In this document: piece by piece, positions 15,723-24,587 of the stretch
How the letters are laid out: each line of letters begins with the position of its first letter
Numbering within the stretch: the first letter of the stretch is position 1
Assembly: GCA_007122315.1 (NCBI GenBank)
Contig: SKUB01000194.1
Location: forward strand, 1 to 38,827
Direction: 5' to 3'
DNA from: Pseudomonadales bacterium
GTDB lineage: Bacteria > Pseudomonadota > Gammaproteobacteria > Pseudomonadales > Azotimanducaceae
Length of the DNA stretch: 38,827 nt
Translations under genes and position numbers: made by a program
The notes under the pieces: model-generated
The model's input: only the letters and a program-made list of their open reading frames with translations
The model's database searches: none
Told to the model about the DNA's origin: nothing

Positions 15723-16174
15723 CGATCTTCCAGCTCCCGGATCATGGGAGGCAGCCCCCAGTCCTGGACCAGCGCCTTATGCAGCGCGCGTTCAGCGGAG
15801 ATGCCAATGCGCTTGGCAAGTTCCGCCTCGAGCGCTGCGACGATTGCCCGCACCCGAGCGGCCAGGCGCCTGCCATTTCTGCTCATACAGACGATGCGGC
15901 CGCGAGCGTCCTCCGGATCGTCGACCACCTCAATGATGTCGAGTTCGACCAACTCCCGAATCGTGTAATGGATGGCCTGGCGACTGACGCCCAAAGCTCG
16001 CGCAAGCTCCACGGGGCGTCCATCGCTGTAGATGAGGTTGGTCATGAGCATGGCCTGCTGACGCGACAGCCGCGGGATACCGAAGTGCTCCACGGATTGC
16101 TGCAGCGCGATGTCGAACCAGTTGTACGCCTTCATCAGCAGGGCGAGCATCGATGGGGATGGGTGATCAGGCAT
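15710..16174 (-). CDS. MarR-family transcriptional regulator (copy 4)
   Basis: A 154-residue regulator with helix-turn-helix GRPVELARALGVSRQAIHYTIRELVELDIIE and wing DPEDARGRIVCMS. The N-terminal part (LMKAYNWFDIALQQSVEHFGIPRLSRQQAMLMTNL) closely parallels copy 1 at 2939 (ALDWFDNSLQNVV...HRTQSMIIMHI), so these form a second look-alike pair. The ATG at 16174 has GGAG five bases upstream; one at 16204 is an alternative. It is encoded convergent to the Rieske genes and upstream of nothing on its own strand except them in antisense. The GTAAA-N5-TTTAC palindrome at 17338 is 1.2 kb away and is a candidate target, as is the identical core at 3675-3689 (inference). Confidence 0.88.
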   Translation of the reverse strand: MPDHPSPSMLALLMKAYNWFDIALQQSVEHFGIPRLSRQQAMLMTNLIYSDGRPVELARALGVSRQAIHYTIRELVELDIIEVVDDPEDARGRIVCMSRNGRRLAARVRAIVAALEAELAKRIGISAERALHKALVQDWGLPPMIRELEDRQTG

Positions 16175-16263
16175 GGCGGCTCCACGAGGAAGAAAGGCTG
16201 GCATCGCGGATACCCGGCCTGGCCCATCTGCCAGCGCCTGCAGATGGGCCGGACCGTTCGGCT

Positions 16264-16812
16264 TCAGGCTGCGGATCGAGGTGGAACCTTGATGTCTTCG
16301 GGCGTGCCCACTTCACGGGTCCAGGCCGCGAACTCGAGCATGATGCCGTCCGGATCCCGGAAATAGAGTGAACGGACGAACGTCGTGGGCGTGATCTCCG
16401 GACTGGCGCCGTTCTCGGAGTCGTCGTGGTTCACGACCTGTGTGACCTCGATACCGGCTTCTGCGAGGCGCTCTCGATACTCATCGATCTTCTCCGGAGG
16501 AACATCGAAGGCGATATGGTTCATGGAAGCGTGAGCAGTCGTCAGTGAACCCTGACCAACCATATGGGCTGGATGCGTGATCCCGGGCTCGCCAGGGGGA
16601 GCATCAGGAAACCAGAAGAATGCCAGCGCATCCCCGTTACCGATGTCGAAGAAGAAATGCTGGCCGAGGCCTCGAGGAAGTTCCAGGGTCTTGATCAGGG
16701 GCATGCCCAGAACGCCCTCATAAAAATCGACCGTGCGCTTCATGTCGCGGCAGGTGAGCGCGAGATGGTTCACGCCACGGATCTCGAACTTCTCATTCTT
16801 GCGTTTGCTCAT
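16264..16812 (-). CDS. VOC-superfamily (glyoxalase/extradiol-type) protein
   Basis: A 182-residue vicinal-oxygen-chelate protein with paired beta-alpha-beta-beta-beta modules. The start of module 1 is IRGVNHLALTCRDMKRTVDFYEGVLGMPL and of module 2 MNHIAFDVPPEKIDEYRERLAEAGIEV, closing with LYFRDPDGIMLEFAAW. The likely metal ligands are the His of VNHLAL, the His of MNHIAF and the Glu of MLEF. This supports an active divalent-metal enzyme: isomerase, epimerase, ring-cleaving dioxygenase or lyase. The ATG at 16812 has AGGAGAG five bases upstream, which decides it over 16839. It follows the DUF3237 gene by 39 bases, in the same operon. Confidence 0.85.
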   Translation of the reverse strand: MSKRKNEKFEIRGVNHLALTCRDMKRTVDFYEGVLGMPLIKTLELPRGLGQHFFFDIGNGDALAFFWFPDAPPGEPGITHPAHMVGQGSLTTAHASMNHIAFDVPPEKIDEYRERLAEAGIEVTQVVNHDDSENGASPEITPTTFVRSLYFRDPDGIMLEFAAWTREVGTPEDIKVPPRSAA

Positions 16813-16851
16813 GTTTTCTCTCCTGTCTCGCAGTAGCAATGAATCACCGGC

Positions 16852-17319
16852 TCACATCACTTCGAACACGTCGTAAGCGACCCCGCTTGCAGTAAGGTGC
16901 CCGACCGCCACCGCAAGAATACCGTTCAACCAGGTATAGCGATCAGCGCTCGTCTCGAAACGTGGGGCGGTGCGGAAGTAAACCTGCTCCTCGCTCAGCT
17001 CGCCGGACTCGATGCGTTGGCGTAGATCCCGAGAGTAGGGATGCAGGAGACCGCGATAGGTCACGTGAATCAAGGCGTCGTCATGCGTGCAGAAAGTGGC
17101 ACGAACATCAAGATGGAGAATGCCCTGCGTGTCGACCAGCGCCCAGTCGCCTCCGCCTGGCAGCAACTTACCCTGCAAGCGCTCACCCTCCACTGTGCCA
17201 CCGGTGATCAGCACGGTCGTCCGGCGCCCGAACGGCGTGGTTCCGAAGGCCTGGACGGCTGGGTCAAGAAAGGCTTCATAACGGCAAAGATGCCGCAGAC
17301 CTGGCGGTGTGGCTGGCAT
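16852..17319 (-). CDS. DUF3237-family protein
   Basis: A 155-residue protein of the DUF3237 (UPF0311) family. The signature parts are TGGTVEGERLQGKLLPGGGDW, LHLDVRATFCTHDDALIHVTYRG and YFRTAPRFETSADRYTWLNGILAVAVG. The fold is a beta barrel and no reaction is established for the family as far as I know; members are frequent in aromatic and steroid catabolic clusters. The ATG has GAGGAG five bases upstream. The promoter at 17346-17374 and the palindrome at 17338-17352 sit directly upstream, so this small operon is probably the best controlled unit of the region. Confidence 0.85.
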   Translation of the reverse strand: MPATPPGLRHLCRYEAFLDPAVQAFGTTPFGRRTTVLITGGTVEGERLQGKLLPGGGDWALVDTQGILHLDVRATFCTHDDALIHVTYRGLLHPYSRDLRQRIESGELSEEQVYFRTAPRFETSADRYTWLNGILAVAVGHLTASGVAYDVFEVM

Positions 17320-17337
17320 GTCCGCTCCTCACATTAC

Positions 17338-17352
17338 GTAAAAAGTTTTTAC
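17338..17352. promoter_or_regulatory. Perfect palindromic operator GTAAAAAGTTTTTAC
   Basis: Seven-base arms around one central base. The core GTAAA-N5-TTTAC is the same as in the palindrome before the first receptor (3670-3696). It covers the predicted -10 box of the DUF3237 promoter and lies 19 bases upstream of its ATG, as expected for a MarR-type repressor site. Confidence 0.65.
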
Positions 17353-17374
17353 TATTGACCAGCGACGCCGTCAA
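17346..17374 (-). promoter_or_regulatory. Sigma70-type promoter of the DUF3237-VOC operon
   Basis: On the minus strand TTGACG (17369-17374) and TAAAAA (17346-17351) are 17 bases apart. The -10 lies inside the palindrome 17338-17352. The divergent receptor gene has a TATTAT (17415-17420) that could be its -10, but I see no well-placed -35 for it. Confidence 0.5.
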
Positions 17375-17458
17375 GCGGCAGACTCCTTTGAACACCGATG
17401 GTTAGCTCCCTTAGTATTATGGAGACGTCGGACATCGAGCCCTGGGGAGGGTAAAAAC

Positions 17459-19651
17459 ATGGTGAAGCTGATGCGCGGCGTAACTGCCGCTGCCATAACG
17501 TTGCCGACCATTTCGACAGCACCGGTGCTTGGCGCACAGGAGGGGATGGTGATCGAAGAGATCATCGTCAGCGCGCAGCGTCGTGACGAAAGCCTTCAGA
17601 ACGTTCCTATATCCATATCTGCATTCGACTCGGAGTCGTTGGCGGTCAACGAGATCCGCAGCCTGGACGAAATCGCGGCGCGGACTCCAGGACTCGTATC
17701 GACCCCGCGCAACCCCGCACAACCTCTGTTCTTCATTCGCGGCATCGGCTCGAACCTGATCGACGCTGCCGCCGAGGCGTCTGTCGTCGTGTTCGTAGAT
17801 GATGTCTACATCGGCCGCGGCGGCGGCATGAACTTCGACCTCTACGACCTCGACCGCATCGAGGTACTGCGCGGCCCGCAGGGCACACTGTTCGGACGCA
17901 ACGTGGTCGGCGGACTGATCCACGTGGTCACCGCAAAACCAGAAGCGGAGACGACGGCTCGGATTCAGGCAACCGCCGGTAACTACGACCGCATCGACAT
18001 GAACGCCGCTCTAGGTGGTGCTCTGGCGGACGATCTGTTCGCAAAGGTGGCAGTCTCGAGCCGCAAGCGTGACGGCTACGTCCGCAACGACACCACCGGC
18101 AACAAGGTATTTGATGAGGACAGCCGTTCGCTCCGCGGTCAACTTCGATGGTTGCCCAACGATGACCTCGACGTCCTGTTGACGGGCGATGTCTATCGCG
18201 AGCGGACCAACGGGGATCCACGGAAGGTACTCGGGGAGGGCGACCAGTTCGACATTTCGAGCCCCGATCCATTGACCGTGGAGGCGCGGGAAGATGGTTT
18301 CCAGAATCGTGATCTATGGAGCCTGTCGCTCAACGCCACGGCAGATGTCGGCTTCGGAGAGTTGACTTCAATTACGGCCTATAGAGATCTCGACTACAGC
18401 TTCTTCTCCGACTTTCTTGGCGTTCCATTGACCGACGTGACCATCGGGAGCCTCAATGCCATCGACGAACGGTCGCAGCAATACAGCCAGGAGCTGAGGC
18501 TGGCGGGCCTGGCGCAGGAGGGCAGCCTCGAATGGGTCGGGGGTCTCTACTACATCCGCGAGCGGACCAAGCGTGACGACTTCCTGCAGCAGGACTTCGA
18601 CACCGCAACAGGAGGCATGCCGCTCGGCTTGAGTGGTCAGGTTCTGTTTCCTCAGGACAACACTACTGATGGGTATGCACTGTTCGGCGAAGTCACCTGG
18701 CACGCCAGCGAGCGCTTGCGGTTGACTGCTGGCGCACGCCAAAGCTGGGATCGCAAACGCGTTCGACTGCAAGGGATCGACGTCACCCAGGCGGGTCTGC
18801 CTCTCAAGCCGCCGCCGCTTCAGCAGGAGTTCGACGTCAGCGAGAGCGAACGCTGGAATGCGTTCACGCCCAGATTCGCGGTGTCCTACGACCTGCAGGA
18901 TGATGTGATGGTGTATGCATCAGCTGCTAGAGGGTACAAAAGTGGCGGCTTTCAAGGCATCCCCACGGACGGCGCGAGTGCGTCGGTTCCCTACGATCCT
19001 GAATTCGCCTGGAGCTACGAAGCAGGCATCAAGTCCCGCTTCTGGGACGGTCGCGCGCAGGTCAACGCCAATCTGTTCTACACGGACTACACGGACCTCC
19101 AGGTCTCGCAGCTCATCGGCGCAGATCAGGTCGTGGTCGGCAACGCAGCTGATGCCGAAGTAAAGGGCATCGAGATCGAGTGGATCGCTCTGCTGGCTCG
19201 GGATCTTCGATTCACCGGAAGCTACGGCTACCTGGACGCGACCTTCGATCGGTTCGATGCGCCGCCCGCATCAGGCGGCGACCTGTCGGGCAACCGTCTC
19301 CCGCGTGCTCCCAAGCACAAGCTGAATCTCGCGCTTCAGTACGAGCGGCCACTGGTCCCTGGATGGCAGGTGCTCGCCCGGGTCGACTGGTCGTACTCGA
19401 GCTCCTTCTTCTTCGACCCGCGGAATCGGACGTTCCCCGCTGAGGGCGATCGGCAGGGTGCCTACGATCTGCTCGACGCGAGAATCGCGCTGACGCGCTC
19501 TGACGATCGACTCGAACTGGCCCTTTGGGGCAAGAACCTGACCGATGAGCGCTACAAGACCTACATTGGCGTGTTCGCGCCGCTGAACCAGGCGTTCGTC
19601 ACGTTTGGTGTCCCACGCACTTATGGGGCGACGCTGACCTGGAGAATGTGA
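17459..19651 (+). CDS. TonB-dependent outer-membrane receptor (second)
   Basis: A 730-residue receptor with a short signal peptide (GVTAAAITLPTISTAPVLGAQ), TonB box and plug start (IEEIIVSAQRRDESLQNVPISISAF), plug motif VLRGPQGTLFGRNVVGGLIHV, and barrel sequence with VYASAARGYKSGGFQG. It ends RTYGATLTWRM; the last residue is Met after a W-R, a slightly unusual end because most barrels finish in Phe or Trp. Ribosome site GGGGAGG lies eight bases before the ATG. It is 52 bases upstream of the MFS gene at 19704 and likely in one operon with it, giving outer and inner membrane uptake of one substrate (inference). Confidence 0.93.
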   Translation: MVKLMRGVTAAAITLPTISTAPVLGAQEGMVIEEIIVSAQRRDESLQNVPISISAFDSESLAVNEIRSLDEIAARTPGLVSTPRNPAQPLFFIRGIGSNLIDAAAEASVVVFVDDVYIGRGGGMNFDLYDLDRIEVLRGPQGTLFGRNVVGGLIHVVTAKPEAETTARIQATAGNYDRIDMNAALGGALADDLFAKVAVSSRKRDGYVRNDTTGNKVFDEDSRSLRGQLRWLPNDDLDVLLTGDVYRERTNGDPRKVLGEGDQFDISSPDPLTVEAREDGFQNRDLWSLSLNATADVGFGELTSITAYRDLDYSFFSDFLGVPLTDVTIGSLNAIDERSQQYSQELRLAGLAQEGSLEWVGGLYYIRERTKRDDFLQQDFDTATGGMPLGLSGQVLFPQDNTTDGYALFGEVTWHASERLRLTAGARQSWDRKRVRLQGIDVTQAGLPLKPPPLQQEFDVSESERWNAFTPRFAVSYDLQDDVMVYASAARGYKSGGFQGIPTDGASASVPYDPEFAWSYEAGIKSRFWDGRAQVNANLFYTDYTDLQVSQLIGADQVVVGNAADAEVKGIEIEWIALLARDLRFTGSYGYLDATFDRFDAPPASGGDLSGNRLPRAPKHKLNLALQYERPLVPGWQVLARVDWSYSSSFFFDPRNRTFPAEGDRQGAYDLLDARIALTRSDDRLELALWGKNLTDERYKTYIGVFAPLNQAFVTFGVPRTYGATLTWRM

Positions 19652-19703
19652 GCATTCAGGCTATCGCTGGCGGTCCCGTTTTCGCACCGCGGAGGGAGTG
19701 CGC

Positions 19704-21041
19704 GTGAGCGAGCTCGACAGGAAGGCGGAAACCGGGCAACCGGCCGCCAGCGGCAGCGCCGCGGAACGTGAAGGCGGTTACCGCTACTACGTACTTGGCG
19801 TGCTGCTGTTCGTCTATTGCATCAACATTCTCGACCGGCAGATCCTCGCCATCCTCATGGAGCCGGTGCGGCTGGAGTTGGGGCTGAGCGACACCCAGTT
19901 GGGGTTCATGTCCGGCATCGCCTTTGCGCTGTTCTACGCAACGCTCGGCATTCCCATTGCCCGCCTGGCCGATCGCACCTCCCGCACCGGCGTCATCTCC
20001 ATCTCCATTGCTCTATGGAGCGTGATGACGGCGGTCAGCGGTCTGGCCCAGAACTTCTGGCAGATGCTCGCCGCACGCATTGGCGTCGCGGTCGGCGAAG
20101 CGGGCGGGACGCCACCGTCCCACTCACTTCTTGCGGACTATTTCGGCGAGCAGCAACGGGCAACGGCGCTGGGTATCTTCTCCCTTGGCGGCCCGCTGGG
20201 CATGATGATCGGACTGTACTTCGGAGGCTGGCTGAACGAGTGGTTCGGCTGGCGCATCACCTTCATCGCCGTCGGCTTGCCCGGCGTGGTCGTCGCGCTC
20301 CTGGTTTGGTGGACGGTTCGAGAAAAGCCTCGCGTCGCCCGTCCGCCGTCCGCCGAAGCCCCGCCGGAGTATTCAATCGCGGACGTCTTTCGCTATCTGT
20401 GGCAGCAGCGGACATTTCGCTACATGTCTCTCGCCTCCGCCTGCCAAGCCTTCGTCCTGTACGGTGTCGCGCAATGGTATCCAGTGTTCTTCATCCGCAT
20501 CCATGAGATGTCTACTGGCGAAATCGGCACGTACATGGCCCTTGTGTTCGGCATCGGCGGTGGTCTTGGAACTTTCCTCGGCGGTTATCTTGCTGATCGC
20601 ATGGCGGTCCGCGACCGACGCTGGTATCTCTGGGTACCGATGCTGGCAACCGCTGGCGCGACACCGTTCTTCTTCGGGGTGTTCTTTGCTCCAACAGCCG
20701 GCCTCGCGTTTCTATACATGATTCTACCAACACTTCTGGTAAGCGCATTGTTCGGGCCGGTGTTCTCGACAACGCAAGGCCTTGTTCCGCCGGAGATGCG
20801 CGCAACTGCAGCGGCAGTGCTGTTGTTCGTAATCAACATCATTGGTCTCGGCCTGGGGCCGCAGGTCGTCGGTCTACTGAGCGACCTTCTGCGTCCACAG
20901 TTTGGTGTGGATTCGCTGCGTTACGCGCTCATCTGTGTGTCGATGCTGACAGTGGTGGGAGCAGTGCTCTACTGGATTGCCGCCCGGACGCTTCGTGCAG
21001 ATCTCGATCGCGTGCCAAGCGTGGTCAATTCCAGCAGATGA
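19704..21041 (+). CDS. Spinster-type MFS transporter
   Basis: A 445-residue inner-membrane carrier with twelve predicted helices. Features: YYVLGVLLFVYCINILDRQILAILMEPV in helix 1, LGIPIARLADRTSRTGVISIS (the MFS loop 2-3 signature in the form G-x3-A-x-L-A-D-R), and VAVGEAGGTPPSHSLLADYF in helix 4-5. This is the spinster/ACS-like group frequent next to TonB receptors in alpha- and gammaproteobacterial catabolic clusters. The GTG at 19704 is seven bases after GGAGGG; the GTG at 19698 is too close to it. It converges with the hydrolase, with one base between the stops. The substrate is probably that of the receptor upstream. Confidence 0.9.
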   Translation: MSELDRKAETGQPAASGSAAEREGGYRYYVLGVLLFVYCINILDRQILAILMEPVRLELGLSDTQLGFMSGIAFALFYATLGIPIARLADRTSRTGVISISIALWSVMTAVSGLAQNFWQMLAARIGVAVGEAGGTPPSHSLLADYFGEQQRATALGIFSLGGPLGMMIGLYFGGWLNEWFGWRITFIAVGLPGVVVALLVWWTVREKPRVARPPSAEAPPEYSIADVFRYLWQQRTFRYMSLASACQAFVLYGVAQWYPVFFIRIHEMSTGEIGTYMALVFGIGGGLGTFLGGYLADRMAVRDRRWYLWVPMLATAGATPFFFGVFFAPTAGLAFLYMILPTLLVSALFGPVFSTTQGLVPPEMRATAAAVLLFVINIIGLGLGPQVVGLLSDLLRPQFGVDSLRYALICVSMLTVVGAVLYWIAARTLRADLDRVPSVVNSSR

Positions 21042-21042
21042 A

Positions 21043-22161
21043 CTATGCGCCCCGCGATGCCAGCCATTCAGCAATAATGTCGGCAATCGCGTCGCGTGCG
21101 TCTGCGGGTTCGACCAGGTAATGGTCCCCTGACGTGAACCGCAACGTCTTGTCCGCGCTTGCGAGTGCATCGTGAATCGCGTGGGCGTCGCTCGGGAAAA
21201 CGCCGGTATCGGCGAGGCTCTGCACCACCAGAGCGGGAACATCGATCCGCGCCAGGTGAGGCGCGCCACGGCATTGTGACTCCCGCAAGCTCCACATGGA
21301 AAGCCAGGAACGCAAAGTATTGGTCAGGCCGATGCCACGGGGGGCAAAGTTCGCTTGTTTCGGGTCCCCCGCATAGCACTGACCAATCGGGCGCTCAGAC
21401 GGATCCAATTGCGCGTCCATGAGGCGCAGGTCCGCCCAGGTGCGCTGCATGAGAAACGCCCGGTCGCGCATCCCGTGCGTGGCGAGCCGCTCCAGTTCGC
21501 TATGAACCCAGTCCGTGATCCGGTGGTTGCGCGCTTCCTGGGCGGCGCGATAGCGGGCAACGAATGCTTCCGAGTACGGTGGGCCGTTGGCAGGTTCGTA
21601 CATGTTGAGTGATGAATCCACGCTCGTTGGGTCAAATTCGTCTGTGACCGACGGATCCATCCAGGCAGTCAGCACCTCAGGCCGGCCGGGGTGCGCGTTC
21701 AACGAAACGTAGAAGTCGCAGGGCAGAAGATCTCCCACCGCGGCGGGGAGATCGAGACCGTAGCTCGGCTTCAGATTGGGCTTTGTCGCCTGGGATTGGT
21801 AGGCACCCATCAGCGAGCCACCTCCGGAGTTGCCGAGAATGACCACGCGCTCGACACCCGCCTGCTCCCGCAGCCAGCGGACACCGACGCCAATGTCTAT
21901 CAGAGCATGTTCAAGCAGGAAGAATGCCTCATTGCCCCGAAACCGGGTGTTCCAACCGAGAAATCCATAGCCTCGCTGCGCCATGTACTCGCCGAGATAG
22001 TGCTCACTGAAGTCGACGTTGTAGTGGGTGGCGATGAACGCTGTCGTCGGCCGCTCGCCCTTGGGAGTATGGTAGAGGCCCTGACACGGATGAAAGCCGG
22101 CTCCGTTGCGCGGGGCAGTGGGGGAAAGCATGGATACGAAAGCGCGATCGATGTCCTGCAC
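21043..22161 (-). CDS. Alpha/beta hydrolase
   Basis: A 372-residue hydrolase. Nucleophile elbow GNSGGG (about residues 109-114), catalytic Asp probably in VVQSLADTGVFPSDA, and His in SGDHYLVEP near the C-terminus. A cap of about 160 residues sits between core strands and includes the proline-rich MYEPANGPPYS. No signal peptide, so cytoplasmic. It could open an ester, lactone or ring-fission product. It lies 71 bases downstream of the third receptor, separated by a strong hairpin (22194-22227), so expression may be partly uncoupled from it. Confidence 0.85.
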   Translation of the reverse strand: MQDIDRAFVSMLSPTAPRNGAGFHPCQGLYHTPKGERPTTAFIATHYNVDFSEHYLGEYMAQRGYGFLGWNTRFRGNEAFFLLEHALIDIGVGVRWLREQAGVERVVILGNSGGGSLMGAYQSQATKPNLKPSYGLDLPAAVGDLLPCDFYVSLNAHPGRPEVLTAWMDPSVTDEFDPTSVDSSLNMYEPANGPPYSEAFVARYRAAQEARNHRITDWVHSELERLATHGMRDRAFLMQRTWADLRLMDAQLDPSERPIGQCYAGDPKQANFAPRGIGLTNTLRSWLSMWSLRESQCRGAPHLARIDVPALVVQSLADTGVFPSDAHAIHDALASADKTLRFTSGDHYLVEPADARDAIADIIAEWLASRGA

Positions 22162-22193
22162 GCGGTCACTCCTGAACGGGGGCGGAAAGGAAC

Positions 22194-22227
22194 TGCCCGG
22201 CGCCCACCATCGAGGTGGTACCGGGCA
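22194..22227. terminator. Strong two-part hairpin after the third receptor
   Basis: TGCCCGG pairs with CCGGGCA (7 bases), and inside it CCACC pairs with GGTGG around a five-base loop. It begins six bases after the receptor stop on the minus strand. The following minus-strand bases are only mildly T-rich (GTTCCTTTCC), so it may be a weak terminator, an attenuator or an mRNA-stabilising element. Confidence 0.45.
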
Positions 22228-22232
22228 ATAAC

Positions 22233-24518
22233 TCAGCGCTGGAAAGCAAACGTTACGCCGTAGGTTCGTGGATAACCGAAGAATTTCTGGTTGAAAAACT
22301 GGGCAGTGGGTACGAACCCGTTGACGTAGGTCTTATCTGTGCAGTTCTTGCACCAAAGCTGCACGCGCCAGCGTTCATCGTTACTCCGCCAGCCTGCACT
22401 GGCATCGAGGAGCCAGAAGCCTCCCGTTCGGGCCTTGGGGTGGTTGCCTACGCCGTCCGTGAAGAAGCTGCTTTCGTAATCGCCGGCAGCGCGAGCAAAG
22501 AAGTTGCCATAGCGTGTTGGGATCGTGTAATCCGCCGACAGGTAAAGCTGCCACTCTGGCGCCCTCGAAAGCTCCAGATCTGAATTGTCGGTCTCGATGA
22601 CAAACAGGTTATCCCCGACTTGCAGCACATCACCGCACTCGGACACAGGATCGACAGCCATGACCGGACCGGTGAGGCTTGCGCAGAATGAATCATATCC
22701 CGCATCCAAGTAGCCGACGGACGCACGCAGGCGAAGCCTGTCTATCGGCACTGCCAATAACTCCAGCTCGAGCCCCCGGTTCGTCGCTTCGCCGATATTC
22801 TGGGTCGCAGTCTCTTGCCCGGTGGGGTTCGCCTCCGAAGGAATGAAGACGTCGAACTGCAGATTTTTGAAGTTGGTGTGAAATGCCGTGGCATTCGCCT
22901 GGAGTCGGCCTTCGAGCCATTCACTACGAACGCCGATCTCAAATGAGTTGGCTTTCTCGTCATCGGTGGGTCCGACGGCGAACTGCGAGCTGGCTCGCGG
23001 GCCGAACTCGCCAGCCTTGAATCCCTGGGTGAACGAGAAGTAGGCCATCAAGTCATCAGTGAAGCGGTAGTCGAAGCCCGTCTTGAAAGACGTATTCGTG
23101 CTGCTGAGGCGTCCAGTGAGCGGTGTCGGCTGGGCTCGCATGAACTCCAGCGAGGGTACCGTGCTGGGATCCTGATCATCCAGATCAGGCATGAACGTAC
23201 CCGGATTGCGCCGGAAGTTTTTCTTCTCCCGCGTGTGGCGTACACCGAAGGTGAAGTTCAGGTCGTCTGTGACAGCGTAGATCGCCTGACCGAACACCGC
23301 ACGGCTGTCGTTGTCCTGCTCCGCATAGTCGCTGGACGGACCGAGCTGAGGAAACGACTGCACGAGCTCGTGTTCCTGCTCGAAATAGTACAGGCCGAAG
23401 ACGAGATCGAGATCCCGGCGCCAGTCATCGAACTCCATGAAGTTGGAGTGCAGGCGCAGTTCCTGGCTGAACTGGCTGTGCTCCTGTTCACGGAACGTTG
23501 TGAAGAAGGGTACTTCAGTCTGGTCGAAGTCACTGGCGATGAAGTCGTCCGTCGAGACGTACCCGGTGACGGAGGTCAGGGTAAACAGATCGAAATCCCA
23601 GTCGACGATCGCTGTCAGGCCCCATTGATCCGTGTTGTGGAATTCGGGCGCGTCACGGCCCACCCTGAACGGATCGGAGCTCGGAGCTCCAACCTGCAGC
23701 AATTGACCAGGGTCCGGATCGTTGGTTCCACCCGGCGGGTCGTTGCGGGCTTTGAGCCACTGACCAATCACGGTAGCGGTGATGTCCGGCGTAGGCGTGA
23801 AAACAAGGGTGCCGCGGACCGAGTCCATGTCCTCCCCGTGGAGGTCATCCTCAGTCACGATGTTCGTGAAGTGACCGTCGTAGTTCTGCAGGAGAACGGA
23901 GACCCGCGCCGACAAGAGGTCTTCCACGATGGGCGCCTGAACAGCGCCGCGGAAATCGAGTCGACCGTAGTTGCCTGCGGTGAGCTCAGCCTTGTAGTCG
24001 AGATTCCCATCTGGCCGGATGGTGTGGACATTGATACCACCCGCGAGGGAGTTCTTGCCAAAGGTTGTTCCCTGGGGGCCCCGCAACACTTCGACCGACT
24101 CGACATCGAAGAAATCGATCAGCGAAGCAACGGGCCTCGACATGAACACACCGTTTACGGACACTCCGACCCGCATCTCGTTGGTCGACTCGATGTTCTG
24201 CTGGCCCATCCCGCGGACGTGAATCGCTGCCGAGTTCGGGAATGTGGTGACTGGCTGGATGCGGACGTTGGGTGAGGCCGGTCCGACGTCGCGGAGATCG
24301 AGCGCCGTGATGGCTTCGAGCTGGGCCTCATTGAATGCGGTGACGGACAGCGGCGTGTCCTGGACCCGTTCCTGACGGTAGCGCGCTGTCACGACGATCT
24401 CCTCGATCGGCTGCGCACGCGATTCGCTGGACTCCTGAGCGCCTGCAGTGCCATGCACAAATAGAAGCGGTAGCAGTGCAAGCGTAAGAGGGCGCGAGCG
24501 CCCCGTCGATACGTTCAT
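22233..24518 (-). CDS. TonB-dependent outer-membrane receptor (third)
   Basis: A 761-residue receptor. The signal peptide (RPLTLALLPLLFVHGTAGAQE) is followed by TonB box/plug IEEIVVTARYRQERVQDTPLSVTAF, plug motif VLRGPQGTTFGKNSLAGGINV, and barrel segments with LMAYFSFTQGFKAGEFG, ending RTYGVTFAFQR. Ribosome site GGGGAGG is seven bases from the ATG. A pair of cysteines in WCKNCTDK near the end is notable for a barrel. It is divergent from the enolase-superfamily gene at 24715 across a 196-base intergenic region, which carries an inverted repeat (24561-24587). The ligand is unknown; with three receptors in 21 kb, different forms of one substrate or mixed substrates are possible. Confidence 0.93.
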   Translation of the reverse strand: MNVSTGRSRPLTLALLPLLFVHGTAGAQESSESRAQPIEEIVVTARYRQERVQDTPLSVTAFNEAQLEAITALDLRDVGPASPNVRIQPVTTFPNSAAIHVRGMGQQNIESTNEMRVGVSVNGVFMSRPVASLIDFFDVESVEVLRGPQGTTFGKNSLAGGINVHTIRPDGNLDYKAELTAGNYGRLDFRGAVQAPIVEDLLSARVSVLLQNYDGHFTNIVTEDDLHGEDMDSVRGTLVFTPTPDITATVIGQWLKARNDPPGGTNDPDPGQLLQVGAPSSDPFRVGRDAPEFHNTDQWGLTAIVDWDFDLFTLTSVTGYVSTDDFIASDFDQTEVPFFTTFREQEHSQFSQELRLHSNFMEFDDWRRDLDLVFGLYYFEQEHELVQSFPQLGPSSDYAEQDNDSRAVFGQAIYAVTDDLNFTFGVRHTREKKNFRRNPGTFMPDLDDQDPSTVPSLEFMRAQPTPLTGRLSSTNTSFKTGFDYRFTDDLMAYFSFTQGFKAGEFGPRASSQFAVGPTDDEKANSFEIGVRSEWLEGRLQANATAFHTNFKNLQFDVFIPSEANPTGQETATQNIGEATNRGLELELLAVPIDRLRLRASVGYLDAGYDSFCASLTGPVMAVDPVSECGDVLQVGDNLFVIETDNSDLELSRAPEWQLYLSADYTIPTRYGNFFARAAGDYESSFFTDGVGNHPKARTGGFWLLDASAGWRSNDERWRVQLWCKNCTDKTYVNGFVPTAQFFNQKFFGYPRTYGVTFAFQR

Positions 24519-24560
24519 GATTCGACCTCCCCGGTCAGCGTTCTCTGTTTCTTCAGCTGA

Positions 24561-24587
24561 TGCTAACGATGGTGCGAATGCTTAGCA
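24561..24587. promoter_or_regulatory. Inverted repeat TGCTAA-N15-TTAGCA before the third receptor
   Basis: Six-base perfect arms lie just downstream, on the minus strand, of a TATACT box (plus-strand 24593-24598) that could be the receptor's -10. A regulator site at the transcription start is plausible; arms are short and could be chance. Confidence 0.35.

Noticed and set aside
23235-24275. Plus-strand frame antisense to the third receptor
   Set aside because: No domain; the receptor's plug and signal motifs lie on the minus strand.
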